NCBI RefSeq assembly: GCF_001468265.1
Contig: NZ_LNRZ01000004.1
Location: 186,001 to 250,000, forward strand
Direction: 5' to 3'
DNA: 64,000 nucleotides
From: Sphingopyxis sp. H050
GTDB lineage: Bacteria; Pseudomonadota; Alphaproteobacteria; Sphingomonadales; Sphingomonadaceae
In this document: in pieces, positions 24,859 to 32,993 of the stretch
Numbering within the stretch: position 1 is the first letter of the stretch
How the letters are laid out: every line of letters starts with the position of its first letter
Program-made: the position numbers and the translations under genes
The notes under the pieces: generated by a model
Told to the model about the DNA's origin: nothing
The model's database searches: none
Seen by the model: only the letters and a program-made list of their open reading frames with translations

Positions 24859-25178
24859 GATGCCACCGCCTCTAAGCGCCGGGCGTCGTCTATCACCAAG
24901 TCGAGCAGATCAGCGACGTCCTGATATTCATACATCTCTTCGGAACGAAATATTTCGATCTTCTCGGCGAGCTCGTGGATCGATGCCGCGGGGCATTTGA
25001 CGACGGCCAGCCCGGTATCTGTCATAGCGCTTACCAGCGGCAAATACGCGGCCTCGTAGGCGCGCTGTTCGTGGTCCGGCGCTTCATTGTTGGGAGCGAA
25101 GTCCTTGCTGAAACGGGTAAAGGCTGCTTTTGCTATGCGAAAGGCCGAGGCCTTCATTGCGAATGGCGTGATGCTCAT
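24855..25178 (-). CDS. Unknown 107-residue protein of the phage operon
   Basis: It starts MSITPFAMKASAFRIAKAAF and is mostly helical, with an acidic C-terminal half (EYQDVADLLDLVIDDARRLEAVAS). It overlaps both the upstream gene (ATGA at 25175) and the downstream 38-residue gene (ATGA at 24855). No known family; soluble. Confidence 0.55.
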   Translation of the reverse strand: MSITPFAMKASAFRIAKAAFTRFSKDFAPNNEAPDHEQRAYEAAYLPLVSAMTDTGLAVVKCPAASIHELAEKIEIFRSEEMYEYQDVADLLDLVIDDARRLEAVAS

Positions 25179-25576
25179 GCTTCACCTCCCATCGCGCGCA
25201 GCGATCGAATTGCTTGCAGGGCGACCCGCGTCGACCAGTCCAAATGTTCATCGAGACCATCGAAAGCGGAGATGTCGCGGCGAAATACTGCCAGCTCCCA
25301 TTCCCATTGGGGGACGTCGTGTGAAACGATGCACCAGAGCTGGATTTCAACGCCGAGCAGAGTCTTGGCGGTGCTTTCGCCGATAAAGACCTCGTCGGCG
25401 TGAACCGCAGCCCACAGGCGTTCCTCTTTCGCCTCGTAGCCCGGTGTTTCTTCGCGCAATTCGCCGACGGCTTTGCGATTGGCAGCGAAGCGCTCCCAAG
25501 CGGCGAGGATTGCGGCGTCATTTTTCGTGGTTAAATCGGTGGCGCCATCAGGCGCACGGGTGCTATCGGCATCCAT
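25175..25576 (-). CDS. Unknown 133-residue protein, first gene of the phage operon
   Basis: It starts MDADSTRAPDGATDLTTKN; AAGGGAATA upstream of the ATG could serve as ribosome binding site. The body contains AAILAAWERFAANRKAVGEL and a Trp-rich stretch (QLWCIVSHDVPQWEWELAVF) seen in small phage-island proteins of unknown role. It is divergent from the ribbon-helix-helix gene, and the 92-bp space between them should contain both promoters. Confidence 0.58.
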   Translation of the reverse strand: MDADSTRAPDGATDLTTKNDAAILAAWERFAANRKAVGELREETPGYEAKEERLWAAVHADEVFIGESTAKTLLGVEIQLWCIVSHDVPQWEWELAVFRRDISAFDGLDEHLDWSTRVALQAIRSLRAMGGEA

Positions 25577-25668
25577 AGTCGTATTCCCTTCTACTCAGGG
25601 TTGCGATCAGAGCCGATGTGAGGGTGCCAGCCCTTGCATCGGTTCGCCGTTTCTGGCACACGTTAACT

Positions 25669-25911
25669 ATGACGTCAAGCAATAATGGCACACAGAAACG
25701 CAAGCCCGGTCGTCCGGCGACCGGAGAAAGCCCGCGCGTTCCTGTTCGCATCGCTCCGGAAATGCTGGCAGCCGTCGATTATTTCGCAGGCCACGCGAGC
25801 TGTAGCAGGTCGGACATTCTGCGCGAGGCGCTGGACGACTGGGCGCTAAAGCATGATCGAGTTTTTCCCGACGACTGGCCACGCCCGATCGGAACGACGC
25901 GCTCCGAATAG
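25669..25911 (+). CDS. Ribbon-helix-helix DNA-binding regulator
   Basis: An 80-residue protein. A basic, Pro-rich arm (KRKPGRPATGESPRVPVRI) leads into a ribbon-helix-helix fold: strand VPVRIAP, helix EMLAAVDYFAGHA, turn, helix SRSDILREALDDWA. Such CopG/Arc-type proteins bind operators as dimers of dimers. I start at MTSSNNGTQK; no strong ribosome binding site is seen, so a leaderless or weak start is possible. Placed divergently from the phage operon, it is the best candidate for the element's repressor. Confidence 0.72.
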   Translation: MTSSNNGTQKRKPGRPATGESPRVPVRIAPEMLAAVDYFAGHASCSRSDILREALDDWALKHDRVFPDDWPRPIGTTRSE

Positions 25912-26069
25912 ATCCAAATCGGATGCAGTTTAGATTGTGACGGGCGCAAGTTCGTCCGAGCTTCGCGAGGCTGGTCGGCAGGGCGATTTGAGACGTCACG
26001 GCCTCGGGGCGGGAGCTTGAGACTACCCGCCCGCCAGTCCGCCGGTTGCCGAATCGGCGCACGAATGCG

Positions 26070-26900
26070 ATGCCGCTGCGAATGTACAGACTCTATGTCG
26101 ACGAGGTAGGCACAGACCACCTCACAAACCTCACCGACGATAAGGCGAGATACTTGAGCTTGACCGGTGTGGTCATGAAAATCTCAGATGCTCGCGATGT
26201 GCTTGAGCCGGCATTTAACTCGATCAAGGCGGACCTCTTTAAGCACGATCCGGACAGCCCTCTGATCTTTCATCGAAAAGAGATCATGGGCGGCAATGGG
26301 TTATTTCAGAAGGTGCGGGAGGATGCCGAATTTCGCAGCGCCTTTGATGCGCGGATACTACCTTGCTTTTCGGATACGCCGTACGTCGTGATCACGGCGC
26401 TAATCGACAAGAATTGGATGATCCGGCAAACGCATTGGTCGGAACGCCATCCCTATCATTGGTTGATGGAAATTCTGGTCGAGAAATATGTGCAGTTTCT
26501 CGAGCGTAAAACCTCGATCGGCGACATCATGCCGGAGAGCCGGCAGGGCAAAGACGCGCTGCTGCAGTCGGCATTCCTCGCCGTGCGAAAACGCGGAACT
26601 CAATTCGTCGATTCCGATAGAATCGCCTCCAAGCTACGCGGCGAAAAGCTGAAATTCAGAAAGAAATCCGACAACATCGCCGGTCTGCAGCTCTGCGACC
26701 TCGTTGCCCATCCCAGCCATATGTTTGTGAGGGATAAAATGGGCCACGATGTTAACCGCGGCCCTTTCTGTAAGCAGGTCTGTGATATCCTTTGGAACGC
26801 GAAGTATGATCGGTCGCCATATAACGGCAAGATCAAGGGATATGGCTATAAGCACCTGCCAGATACACAAAGGGCGGCCAACGCCGCCCCGATGGGTTAA
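26070..26900 (+). CDS. DUF3800 family protein
   Basis: A protein of about 276 residues of the DUF3800 family, which is predicted to have an RNase H-like fold. The two hallmark elements are present: YRLYVDEVGTDH at the N-terminus and the GLQLCDLVAHP segment near residue 210. Other conserved pieces are LIFHRKEI and KRGTQFVDSDR. The acidic residues of these motifs suggest a metal-dependent nuclease, but activity is unproven. The family is common on prophages and in defence-gene clusters. Codon use is less G+C-rich than in flanking chromosomal genes. It is preceded by about 150 bp with no other gene and converges on the integrase. An alternative start lies at 26082. Confidence 0.8.
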   Translation: MPLRMYRLYVDEVGTDHLTNLTDDKARYLSLTGVVMKISDARDVLEPAFNSIKADLFKHDPDSPLIFHRKEIMGGNGLFQKVREDAEFRSAFDARILPCFSDTPYVVITALIDKNWMIRQTHWSERHPYHWLMEILVEKYVQFLERKTSIGDIMPESRQGKDALLQSAFLAVRKRGTQFVDSDRIASKLRGEKLKFRKKSDNIAGLQLCDLVAHPSHMFVRDKMGHDVNRGPFCKQVCDILWNAKYDRSPYNGKIKGYGYKHLPDTQRAANAAPMG

Positions 26901-27000
26901 TGTACCATCTGTGTACCGACCGCCGTGGCATCGGATTGGTTTTTTCTTACGCGATCCGCGTCACTAAGTCAAAGGCCGCGCGGGCCATATAAAGTCTGCC

Positions 27001-28245
27001 TTATGTCCGAGGGGCGGATGAGTTTGCCCTCCCGCCCCCGATGGGAACCACGTCGCCACCCTTCCGCAGCTGATCGAGATAGTCCGACCACCATTGCGCC
27101 ATCTCGACGCGCTCCGACCAATATTGGGACCGATCATAGGCCGCGCGCACTTTATCCGGCTCACCATGGGCCAGCGCCCGCTCAATTGCGTCAGGGTGCC
27201 ATTTTTTCGATTCATTGAGCAGCGTCGACGCCATTGACCGAAAGCCGTGGGCGGTCATCTCGTCCGGACCGTAGCCAAGACGCCGCAGGGCCGCGTTGAT
27301 AGTGTTTTCGGACAGCGGTCGCGCCCGCGTGCGTATGCCGGTGAAAACGTAGCCGCTGGGGCCGGTGATCTGGCGGGCTTCGCGCAATATGGCGATCGAC
27401 TGGCGCGATAGCGGCACATGATGCGGCTTGCGCATCTTGGTCTTTTCGGGGCTGATCGACCAAAGCGCATTATCGAAGTCGATCTCCCGCCATTCCGCCG
27501 AACGAAGCTCGCCCGGGCGCACAAAGACATGCGGCGATAGCTGCAGCGCCAGCTTGGTCAGTGCCTGGCCCCCGAAGGAATCGATCGCGCGCATCAACTG
27601 GCCGACACCCTCCGGGTCCACGATCGCAGCGTAGTTCGTGACTTTTCTCTTCGCGAGGCCGCCGCGAATATCGCGCGTCGGGTCCGATGCCAGCCGCCCG
27701 GTCAAGATGGCGTGCCGGAATACGGCTCCGGCGAGCTGCATCGTCCGATGCGCACTTTCAACGTTCCCTGCATCCTGAATGCGCTTCACCGCGGCATAGA
27801 CGTCGATCGCCTCGATGCTCGCGACCGGCATTGGCCATAAAGATCCGCGTAGCAGCGAAAGCAGATATTCCGACCGCTTTGAGGTCGCCGGCGCCCAGCT
27901 TCCATCTTTCTTTTGCTTCGCGGTGTACTCGTCCGCGATGGCCCCGAAGGTGTTGTCGGCCGCGATCTTGGAGCGAAGCTTGCTCTTGCGCTTCTCGGCC
28001 GACGGATCGACGCCGTTGGCGATCAGGCGACGGGCGTCGTCCCGGCGCTGCCGGGCATCGGCGAGCGATACGATCGGATATGACCCGAGCGCCAGTTTCT
28101 TCTCCCGACCATCGAATCGGTACTTGAGTCGCCACAGCTTCCCGCCGGTCGGTTCGACCTGAATATAAAGCCCATGCGCGTCGCTACGCTTGTAGGCCCT
28201 ATCGCCCGGCTTCAGCGCGTCTATTTCCTTTACAGTCAGCGCCAT
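27001..28245 (-). CDS. Tyrosine recombinase (P4-type integrase)
   Basis: A 414-residue integrase. The N-terminal DUF4102 domain (ALTVKEIDALKPGDRAYKRSD, GLYIQVEPTGGKLWRLKYRF) is followed by a SAM-like core-binding domain (about residues 100-190) and a catalytic domain with Arg in VRPGELRSAEW, His-x-x-Arg in TAHGFRSMAST, His in ALAHGEPD and the Tyr in the AAYDRSQY segment. It cuts and joins att sites. Its promoter side faces tRNA-Gly, 187 bp away, as usual for tRNA-targeting elements. The start at MALTVKEID is chosen because the longer frame adds unrelated residues. Confidence 0.93.
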   Translation of the reverse strand: MALTVKEIDALKPGDRAYKRSDAHGLYIQVEPTGGKLWRLKYRFDGREKKLALGSYPIVSLADARQRRDDARRLIANGVDPSAEKRKSKLRSKIAADNTFGAIADEYTAKQKKDGSWAPATSKRSEYLLSLLRGSLWPMPVASIEAIDVYAAVKRIQDAGNVESAHRTMQLAGAVFRHAILTGRLASDPTRDIRGGLAKRKVTNYAAIVDPEGVGQLMRAIDSFGGQALTKLALQLSPHVFVRPGELRSAEWREIDFDNALWSISPEKTKMRKPHHVPLSRQSIAILREARQITGPSGYVFTGIRTRARPLSENTINAALRRLGYGPDEMTAHGFRSMASTLLNESKKWHPDAIERALAHGEPDKVRAAYDRSQYWSERVEMAQWWSDYLDQLRKGGDVVPIGGGRANSSAPRT

Positions 28246-28430
28246 GACGGTCTCCGATGCCCCCAGCGTGGGGGCCTTCTCTGCGGGCGAAATCGACATG
28301 CCCCCACCGCATGGCCCCAAAAGAGGCTAGATGCAATTTTAGGGCATTTGTCTGGATTTGCCATATTCGCCGCAGATAAGGCGGTTTCCGCGGCTGTGTA
28401 AATACAGCATTTAATGACATTTTAGGGGGC

Positions 28431-28452
28431 CTTGGAGCGGGTAGCGGGAATC
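28431..28452. repeat. attR: tRNA-proximal copy of the 22-bp direct repeat
   Basis: Identical to 18975-18996. It covers the 3' T-arm/acceptor strand and the CCA of tRNA-Gly(UCC), so the tRNA stays whole at this end. Confidence 0.88.
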
Positions 28453-28506
28453 GAACCCGCCTAGCTAGCTTGGAAGGCTAGAGCATTACCACTATGCTAT
28501 ACCCGC
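28433..28506 (-). tRNA. tRNA-Gly(UCC)
   Basis: On the minus strand the gene reads GCGGGTA...TACCCGC T CCA, giving a 7-bp acceptor stem. The anticodon stem CTAGC/GCTAG encloses the loop CTTCCAA (anticodon TCC). The T-arm is GCGGG-TTCGATT-CCCGC. CCA is encoded. It is the integration target of the neighbouring element. Confidence 0.95.
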
Positions 28507-28606
28507 ATCGCCAAGGCGGCGGCGATTGCCATTTTGCCGACGCGGCGTCAAGCGCGCCCTTGCACTCGCCGTTGAGAACATTTCAGCAACATGCTAGGCC
28601 AGTAGC

Positions 28607-29737
28607 GTGGAAGACGGCGAAGACCCGATATTTGAAGAAGCCGCGGACGCATCGGTCCGCAAGATCATCCATGTCGATATGGATGCCTTTTACGCGTCGG
28701 TCGAGCAGCGCGACGATCCCTCGCTGCGCGGCAAGCCGGTCGCGGTCGGCGGCTCCTCGCGGCGCGGCGTCGTCGCGGCGGCGAGCTATGAAGCGCGCAA
28801 GTTCGGGGTCCGGTCGGCGATGCCGAGCGTTACCGCCAAGCGCCAGTGCCCAGAGCTGATCTTCGTGCGGCCGCGGTTCGAGGTCTATCGCGACATCTCG
28901 CACCAGATCCGGGCCATCTTCCGCGACTATGCCGACGAGGTCGAGCCGCTGTCGCTCGACGAGGCCTATCTCGATGTGAGCCGCGACAAGGCCGGGCTCG
29001 GCAGCGCGACCGCGGCCGCGAGGCTGATCCGCCGCCGCATCCGCCAGGAGACGGGACTCACCGCGTCGGCGGGCGTCTCGTACAACAAGTTCATCGCCAA
29101 GCTCGCGTCGGACCAGAACAAGCCCGACGGCCTGACCATCGTCCGCCCCGGCGAGGGCGCCCGCTTCGTCCAGACGCTGTCGATCCGCCGCTTCCACGGC
29201 ATCGGTCCGGTGACGGCCGCCAAGATGGAGGGGCTCGGCATTTTTTCGGGCGCCGATCTGGCGGCAAAGGATATGGCGTGGCTCGCCGAGCATTTCGGCA
29301 ACAGCGCCGAATGGCTGCAAAACCTCGCCCAGGGTATCGACCATCGCCGCGTCAAATCGAATCGACCGCTGAAGTCGCTGGGCGGCGAGCGGACCTTCTT
29401 CAACGACCTGATCACCGATACCGAAATCCGCGAGGCGCTGGCGCATGTCTGCACCGTTGTCTGGGACCGCGCGGCCAAGAAAGGGGCGCGCGGGCGGACG
29501 GTGACACTGAAGCTGCGCTACGCCGATTTCCAGACGATCACGCGCGCAAGGACCGTCCCGCGCCCCATTCTCGACGGCGCCAGTCTGCTCGCGGCGGGCG
29601 ATGCAATCCTTGGCCCGCTGCTGCCGACCCAACAGGGCATTCGCCTGCTCGGCATCACATTGAGCAAGTTCGAGGGCGAAGAGGATGAAGACGAAGGCGC
29701 GGCCGCGGCGCCCACCGATCTGCTCAGCCTTATTTGA
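28607..29737 (+). CDS. dinB: DNA polymerase IV (Y-family)
   Basis: An error-prone translesion polymerase of 376 residues. The first catalytic motif is IIHVDMDAFYASVEQRDDP, the second is VEPLSLDEAYLDV (two adjacent carboxylates). A helix-hairpin-helix thumb (IRRFHGIGPVTAAKMEGLGI) and the little-finger domain follow. It starts 100 bp from tRNA-Gly on the opposite strand and converges with the next gene, overlapping it by 8 bp. A beta-clamp-binding peptide is plausible near the end (PTDLLSLI), but I cannot confirm it. Confidence 0.92.
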   Translation: MEDGEDPIFEEAADASVRKIIHVDMDAFYASVEQRDDPSLRGKPVAVGGSSRRGVVAAASYEARKFGVRSAMPSVTAKRQCPELIFVRPRFEVYRDISHQIRAIFRDYADEVEPLSLDEAYLDVSRDKAGLGSATAAARLIRRRIRQETGLTASAGVSYNKFIAKLASDQNKPDGLTIVRPGEGARFVQTLSIRRFHGIGPVTAAKMEGLGIFSGADLAAKDMAWLAEHFGNSAEWLQNLAQGIDHRRVKSNRPLKSLGGERTFFNDLITDTEIREALAHVCTVVWDRAAKKGARGRTVTLKLRYADFQTITRARTVPRPILDGASLLAAGDAILGPLLPTQQGIRLLGITLSKFEGEEDEDEGAAAAPTDLLSLI

Positions 29738-30188
29738 CCGCGAGCGCGGGCGCGAGTTTCTGGAGCGCCTGCTTCATCTTGGGCGACAGGGCAGCATAGT
29801 CGCACTTGATCAGCTGGTCGTCCATCACCTGAATGCCCTCGGGTCCCGGCGCGCCGGTGCGCAGGATAACGCGGGCCGGGCCGACCGGCTTCAGATGGAA
29901 ATAGCCCGCGCCCTGAAAGTCGCCGAGCTGCATGTTGGTGAAGCCGCCGGGAACCGGGTTCGTGCGCCCGATCTTTTCCATCTCGGCGACCGGGCCCATG
30001 CTGGCGTTCGGACCATAATAATAGACCGCGCCCCAGCGCGCGCCGTCATAGGCGTAGCCGTTGGTCGCGGTGGCGCATTTGGCGGTCGCGGCGATCCAGA
30101 AGCCCTTGGCGATCGGCATCTTGATCGTCTGCGCCGCTGCCGGCACGCTGCCCGCGATCACCGCGAGCGCCAAAACCCATCCGCGCAT
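29730..30188 (-). CDS. Unknown secreted protein
   Basis: A 152-residue protein with a signal peptide (MRGWVLALAVIAGSVPAAAQ) and a mature domain rich in Gly, Tyr and Ala (YDGARWGAVYYYGPNASMGP). Two cysteines (ATAKCATATNG and LIKCDYAAL) may form a disulfide in the periplasm. I do not recognise a family. It is convergent with dinB and lies downstream of prfC in the same direction, 56 bp apart. Confidence 0.7.
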   Translation of the reverse strand: MRGWVLALAVIAGSVPAAAQTIKMPIAKGFWIAATAKCATATNGYAYDGARWGAVYYYGPNASMGPVAEMEKIGRTNPVPGGFTNMQLGDFQGAGYFHLKPVGPARVILRTGAPGPEGIQVMDDQLIKCDYAALSPKMKQALQKLAPALAVK

Positions 30189-30244
30189 CGATTTCCCCCA
30201 CCATGATCGACCCGGCGTCATGGTGGCGGAGTTCGCCGATGCGA

Positions 30245-31852
30245 TCAACCCGCGTCGGCGAACACGCGCTCTTTCGTGGCGGTAAAGCGGATGGCGGGGT
30301 GTCGCTGGGTGACATAGCCCACTTCCCACGCGTCCTTCGCCATGAACACCGGCGCGCCGTCGCGGTCGGTCGCGCTGGCGCCGCGATGATCCGCCTGAAA
30401 CGCCTTTAGCGCGGCGGGATCGTCGCTCGCGATCCAGCGCGCCGTATCCCAAGGCGACGCCTCCAGCTTCGCCTCGACCTTATATTCGGCCTCGAGCCGG
30501 CTGATCAGCACTTCGAGTTGCAATTGGCCGACGACGCCGACGATCATGTTCGACCCGATCTCGGGGTAGAAGACCTGGATGATCCCCTCTTCGGCCATGT
30601 CGTCGAGCGCCTTGCGAAGCTGCTTGGTCTTCGTCGGATCGACCAGCGCAACGCGGCGCAGGATCTCGGGCGCAAAATTCGGCAGGCCGGTGATCGTGAC
30701 ATCGGTGCGCTCCGACAAGGTGTCGCCGACGCGCAACGTGCCATGGTTGGGGATGCCGATAATATCGCCCGGATAGGCTTCCTCGGCCATTTCGCGGTCC
30801 TGCGCGAGGAACAGCATCGGGCGGCTGATCGCGATCGCCTTGCCCGTCCCGCCCTGCATCAGCCGCATCCCGCGCTCGAACTTGCCCGAGCAGAGGCGCA
30901 TGAAGGCGATGCGGTCGCGATGCGCGGGGTTCATGTTCGCCTGCACCTTGAACACGAAGCCGGTCACCGCCTCGTCGCCCGGCTGCACCGGCGCGGGCTC
31001 GGCGGGCTGCGGCTGCGGGCCCGGCGCATGGCTGGCGAGCGCGTTCAGCAGGTCGACGACGCCGAACTCCTTGAGCGCCGAGCCGAAATAGACCGGCGTC
31101 AGGTCGCCATTGCGATACGCGGCGGCGTCGAAAGGCGCGTAGCAGGCGGAGGCGAGCTCGGTCTCTTCCTTGAGGTGCGCGAGCCCGTCGGCGCTGAGCT
31201 CGGCCGCGAGCGCGGCATCGTCCAGCCCCGACACGCTAAAGCGGTCGCCCTCATACATGCGCGACGCGTCGCCGCCGGGCTTCATGATCGCCGGGTCGAC
31301 GAGATCGTAAATGCCTTCGAACTGCCCGCCCATGCCCGCGGGCCAGTTCATCGGGCAGACGTCGAGCGCCAGGCGGTCGGCGACCTCGTCGAGCAGCTCG
31401 AACGGCGGCAGGCCCTCGCGGTCGACCTTGTTCACGAAGGTGATGATCGGCACCGAACGCAGGCGGCACACCTCGAACAGCTTCAGCGTCTGCGGCTCGA
31501 TGCCCTTCGCGGCGTCGATCACCATCACCGCGCTGTCGACCGCGGTGAGCGTGCGGTAGGTATCCTCGCTGAAATCCTCGTGCCCCGGGGTGTCGAGCAG
31601 GTTGAAGACGAGCCCCGCATGTTCGAAGGTCATCACCGACGAGGTGACCGAAATCCCGCGCTGCTGTTCGATCTTCATCCAGTCGGAGCGGGCGCGCCGC
31701 GCCTGCCCGCGCGCCTTGACCTCGCCGGCCATATGGATGGCGCCGCCCGCAACGAGCAGCTTCTCGGTCAGCGTCGTCTTTCCCGCGTCCGGATGCGAGA
31801 TGATGGCGAAGGTACGGCGTTCGGGATGTGCCTGGGAGATGTTCTGGGACAT
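30245..31852 (-). CDS. prfC: Peptide chain release factor 3
   Basis: A translational GTPase that removes RF1/RF2 from the ribosome after termination. The G domain is complete: P-loop SHPDAGKTTLTEKLL, switch II DTPGHEDFSEDTYR, and VNKVDREG (NKxD). The EF-G-like domain II and the C-terminal RF3 domain follow, with the family-specific QLQLEVLISRLEAEY segment. At 535 residues it has the normal length. It is transcribed divergently from the secreted protein at 31930 (77-bp gap). Confidence 0.95.
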   Translation of the reverse strand: MSQNISQAHPERRTFAIISHPDAGKTTLTEKLLVAGGAIHMAGEVKARGQARRARSDWMKIEQQRGISVTSSVMTFEHAGLVFNLLDTPGHEDFSEDTYRTLTAVDSAVMVIDAAKGIEPQTLKLFEVCRLRSVPIITFVNKVDREGLPPFELLDEVADRLALDVCPMNWPAGMGGQFEGIYDLVDPAIMKPGGDASRMYEGDRFSVSGLDDAALAAELSADGLAHLKEETELASACYAPFDAAAYRNGDLTPVYFGSALKEFGVVDLLNALASHAPGPQPQPAEPAPVQPGDEAVTGFVFKVQANMNPAHRDRIAFMRLCSGKFERGMRLMQGGTGKAIAISRPMLFLAQDREMAEEAYPGDIIGIPNHGTLRVGDTLSERTDVTITGLPNFAPEILRRVALVDPTKTKQLRKALDDMAEEGIIQVFYPEIGSNMIVGVVGQLQLEVLISRLEAEYKVEAKLEASPWDTARWIASDDPAALKAFQADHRGASATDRDGAPVFMAKDAWEVGYVTQRHPAIRFTATKERVFADAG

Positions 31853-31929
31853 GGCGCGGGCGCCTAGCAGGTGGGGCGAGTTGTGGAAAGGGGCTGGCGT
31901 CGGCGCCGCTGTGGCCGCATGATCGGCGC

Positions 31930-32568
31930 ATGCGCTCTTTCGTCCTTGCAGCTGCCATGATCACCGCGCCCGCCGCGGCGCAGGACTCCTCCTTCATCGG
32001 CGAATATCGTCTTGCCGAAGGGCCCGATGTCGGCGGCGGCCTGTTGATCCGGGACGACGGCCGTTTCCAATATATGCTCGCCGCGGGCGCGCTCGATGAA
32101 CGCGCCGAGGGACGCTGGGAGATGCGTGGCGATAGGATCTGCCTGACGACCGAATCCAAGCCGGTGCCGCCCGCGTTTGAGAAAGGCCCGCTGATCGAGG
32201 TCGAAGGCGCCATCCCGACGCTACTGGTTACCTGGCCGAACGGCGAAGGCGTGCCGGGCGTCGATTTCACTATCGGCTTCGCCAGCGGCGATCCGGTCGA
32301 CGACTACACTCAATATTATGGCTGGACGATGCCCGAGGACGACAAGCGCGTGCCGCGCTGGATCGAGGTCCGCGAGCCGATCTATGGCGTCACCGCGCCG
32401 CGCTATGAACTGACCGAAACCGATGGCGGCAAGCTGCGCGTGATCATCGTTCCCAACGATATGGGCATCGTCGATTTCGAGGGCGCCTGCGCAGAAAAAA
32501 CCGAGCGCGGGCTGACCTTGCATCGCACCGAGGGCGATATGCGGTTTATACGCCTGGGCAGAGAGTAG
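31930..32568 (+). CDS. Unknown secreted protein
   Basis: A 212-residue protein with a short signal peptide (MRSFVLAAAMITAPAAAQ). The mature part has a beta-rich pattern (GGGLLIRDDGRFQYML, GRWEMRGDRICLTTESK), as in small lipocalin-like or META-type periplasmic domains, but no family is firmly recognised. It stands alone and is followed by about 425 bp of repeats. Confidence 0.68.
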   Translation: MRSFVLAAAMITAPAAAQDSSFIGEYRLAEGPDVGGGLLIRDDGRFQYMLAAGALDERAEGRWEMRGDRICLTTESKPVPPAFEKGPLIEVEGAIPTLLVTWPNGEGVPGVDFTIGFASGDPVDDYTQYYGWTMPEDDKRVPRWIEVREPIYGVTAPRYELTETDGGKLRVIIVPNDMGIVDFEGACAEKTERGLTLHRTEGDMRFIRLGRE

Positions 32569-32606
32569 CGGCGGCTTTGGGGTGGGGAGCTGCCGTTCAA
32601 TTCTCC

Positions 32607-32705
32607 TCATGCTGAACTTGTTTCAGCATCCATGGGCTGAGCTCGAATGAAATGCCGCGCTGAAGGAAACGGCAGACCATGGATCCTGAAACAAGTTCAG
32701 GATGA
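32607..32705. repeat. Inverted pair of hairpin repeats with covarying stems
   Basis: The left arm (32607-32635) carries the hairpin TGCTGAAC-TTG-TTTCAGCA. The right arm (32677-32705) is its reverse complement except for two positions, where G/C is exchanged for C/G so that each arm still pairs internally (CCTGAA...TTCAGG). A 41-bp spacer separates the arms. Confidence 0.8.
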
Positions 32706-32741
32706 CGAAGCTATAGGTCGTTAGCGGTCACCCCCCTTTTC

Positions 32742-32850
32742 CGTTCGTGTCGAGCGCAGTCGAGACACCCATCAACCTCGCGCCACGCCGAGGGGCATCT
32801 CGACTTCCGGCGCAGCCGGAAGTTTATCCTGAGCGCCTGGCAAGGCAGTC
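32742..32850. repeat. Further dispersed palindromes
   Basis: CGTTCGTGTCGAGCGCAGTC at 32742 and TATCCTGAGC...GTCGAAGGGCTCG at 32825-32850 belong to the same dispersed type as 13597-13680. Between them ACTTCCGGC-GCA-GCCGGAAGT (32803-32823) is a perfect 9-bp hairpin. No gene is visible in the 425-bp gap 32569-32993. Confidence 0.6.
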
Positions 32851-32946
32851 GAAGGGCTCGATGCCAACGGCGGTAGGTTAGGCCGCAACCAGTCGCTATC
32901 TGCCTCCCGCCTTCCCTCTTGCACTCGCCCTCCAAATGAGTCACAA

Positions 32947-32964
32947 CTTTACGTGAACGTAAAG
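32947..32964. promoter_or_regulatory. Perfect palindromic operator CTTTACGT-GA-ACGTAAAG
   Basis: A perfect 8-2-8 inverted repeat 29 bp before the enoyl-CoA hydratase start. It shares both ACGT half sites with 12394-12411. It resembles motifs known for LiuR-like MerR regulators of acyl-CoA catabolism; the regulator itself is not in the window. Confidence 0.65.
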
Positions 32965-32993
32965 GTAAAGCGCCTGCGAGAGGATAATTCCCC

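Larger units (their letters stand above)
18975..28452. mobile_element. Phage-derived integrated element in tRNA-Gly(UCC)
   Basis: About 9.5 kb lies between two 22-bp direct repeats. The right one is the 3' end of an intact tRNA-Gly, with a tyrosine recombinase gene reading away from the tRNA beside it. Content: three plus-strand small genes, a minus-strand run of nine genes including DUF2213 and a tape-measure-like protein, an RHH regulator and a DUF3800 gene. Several genes have lower G+C and looser codon use than the chromosome. I find no terminase, portal, capsid, baseplate, lysis or replication gene. It is either a prophage that lost most of its structural module or a satellite-like island. 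Excision should restore tRNA-Gly next to the hydrolase-OsmC gene. Confidence 0.87.
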
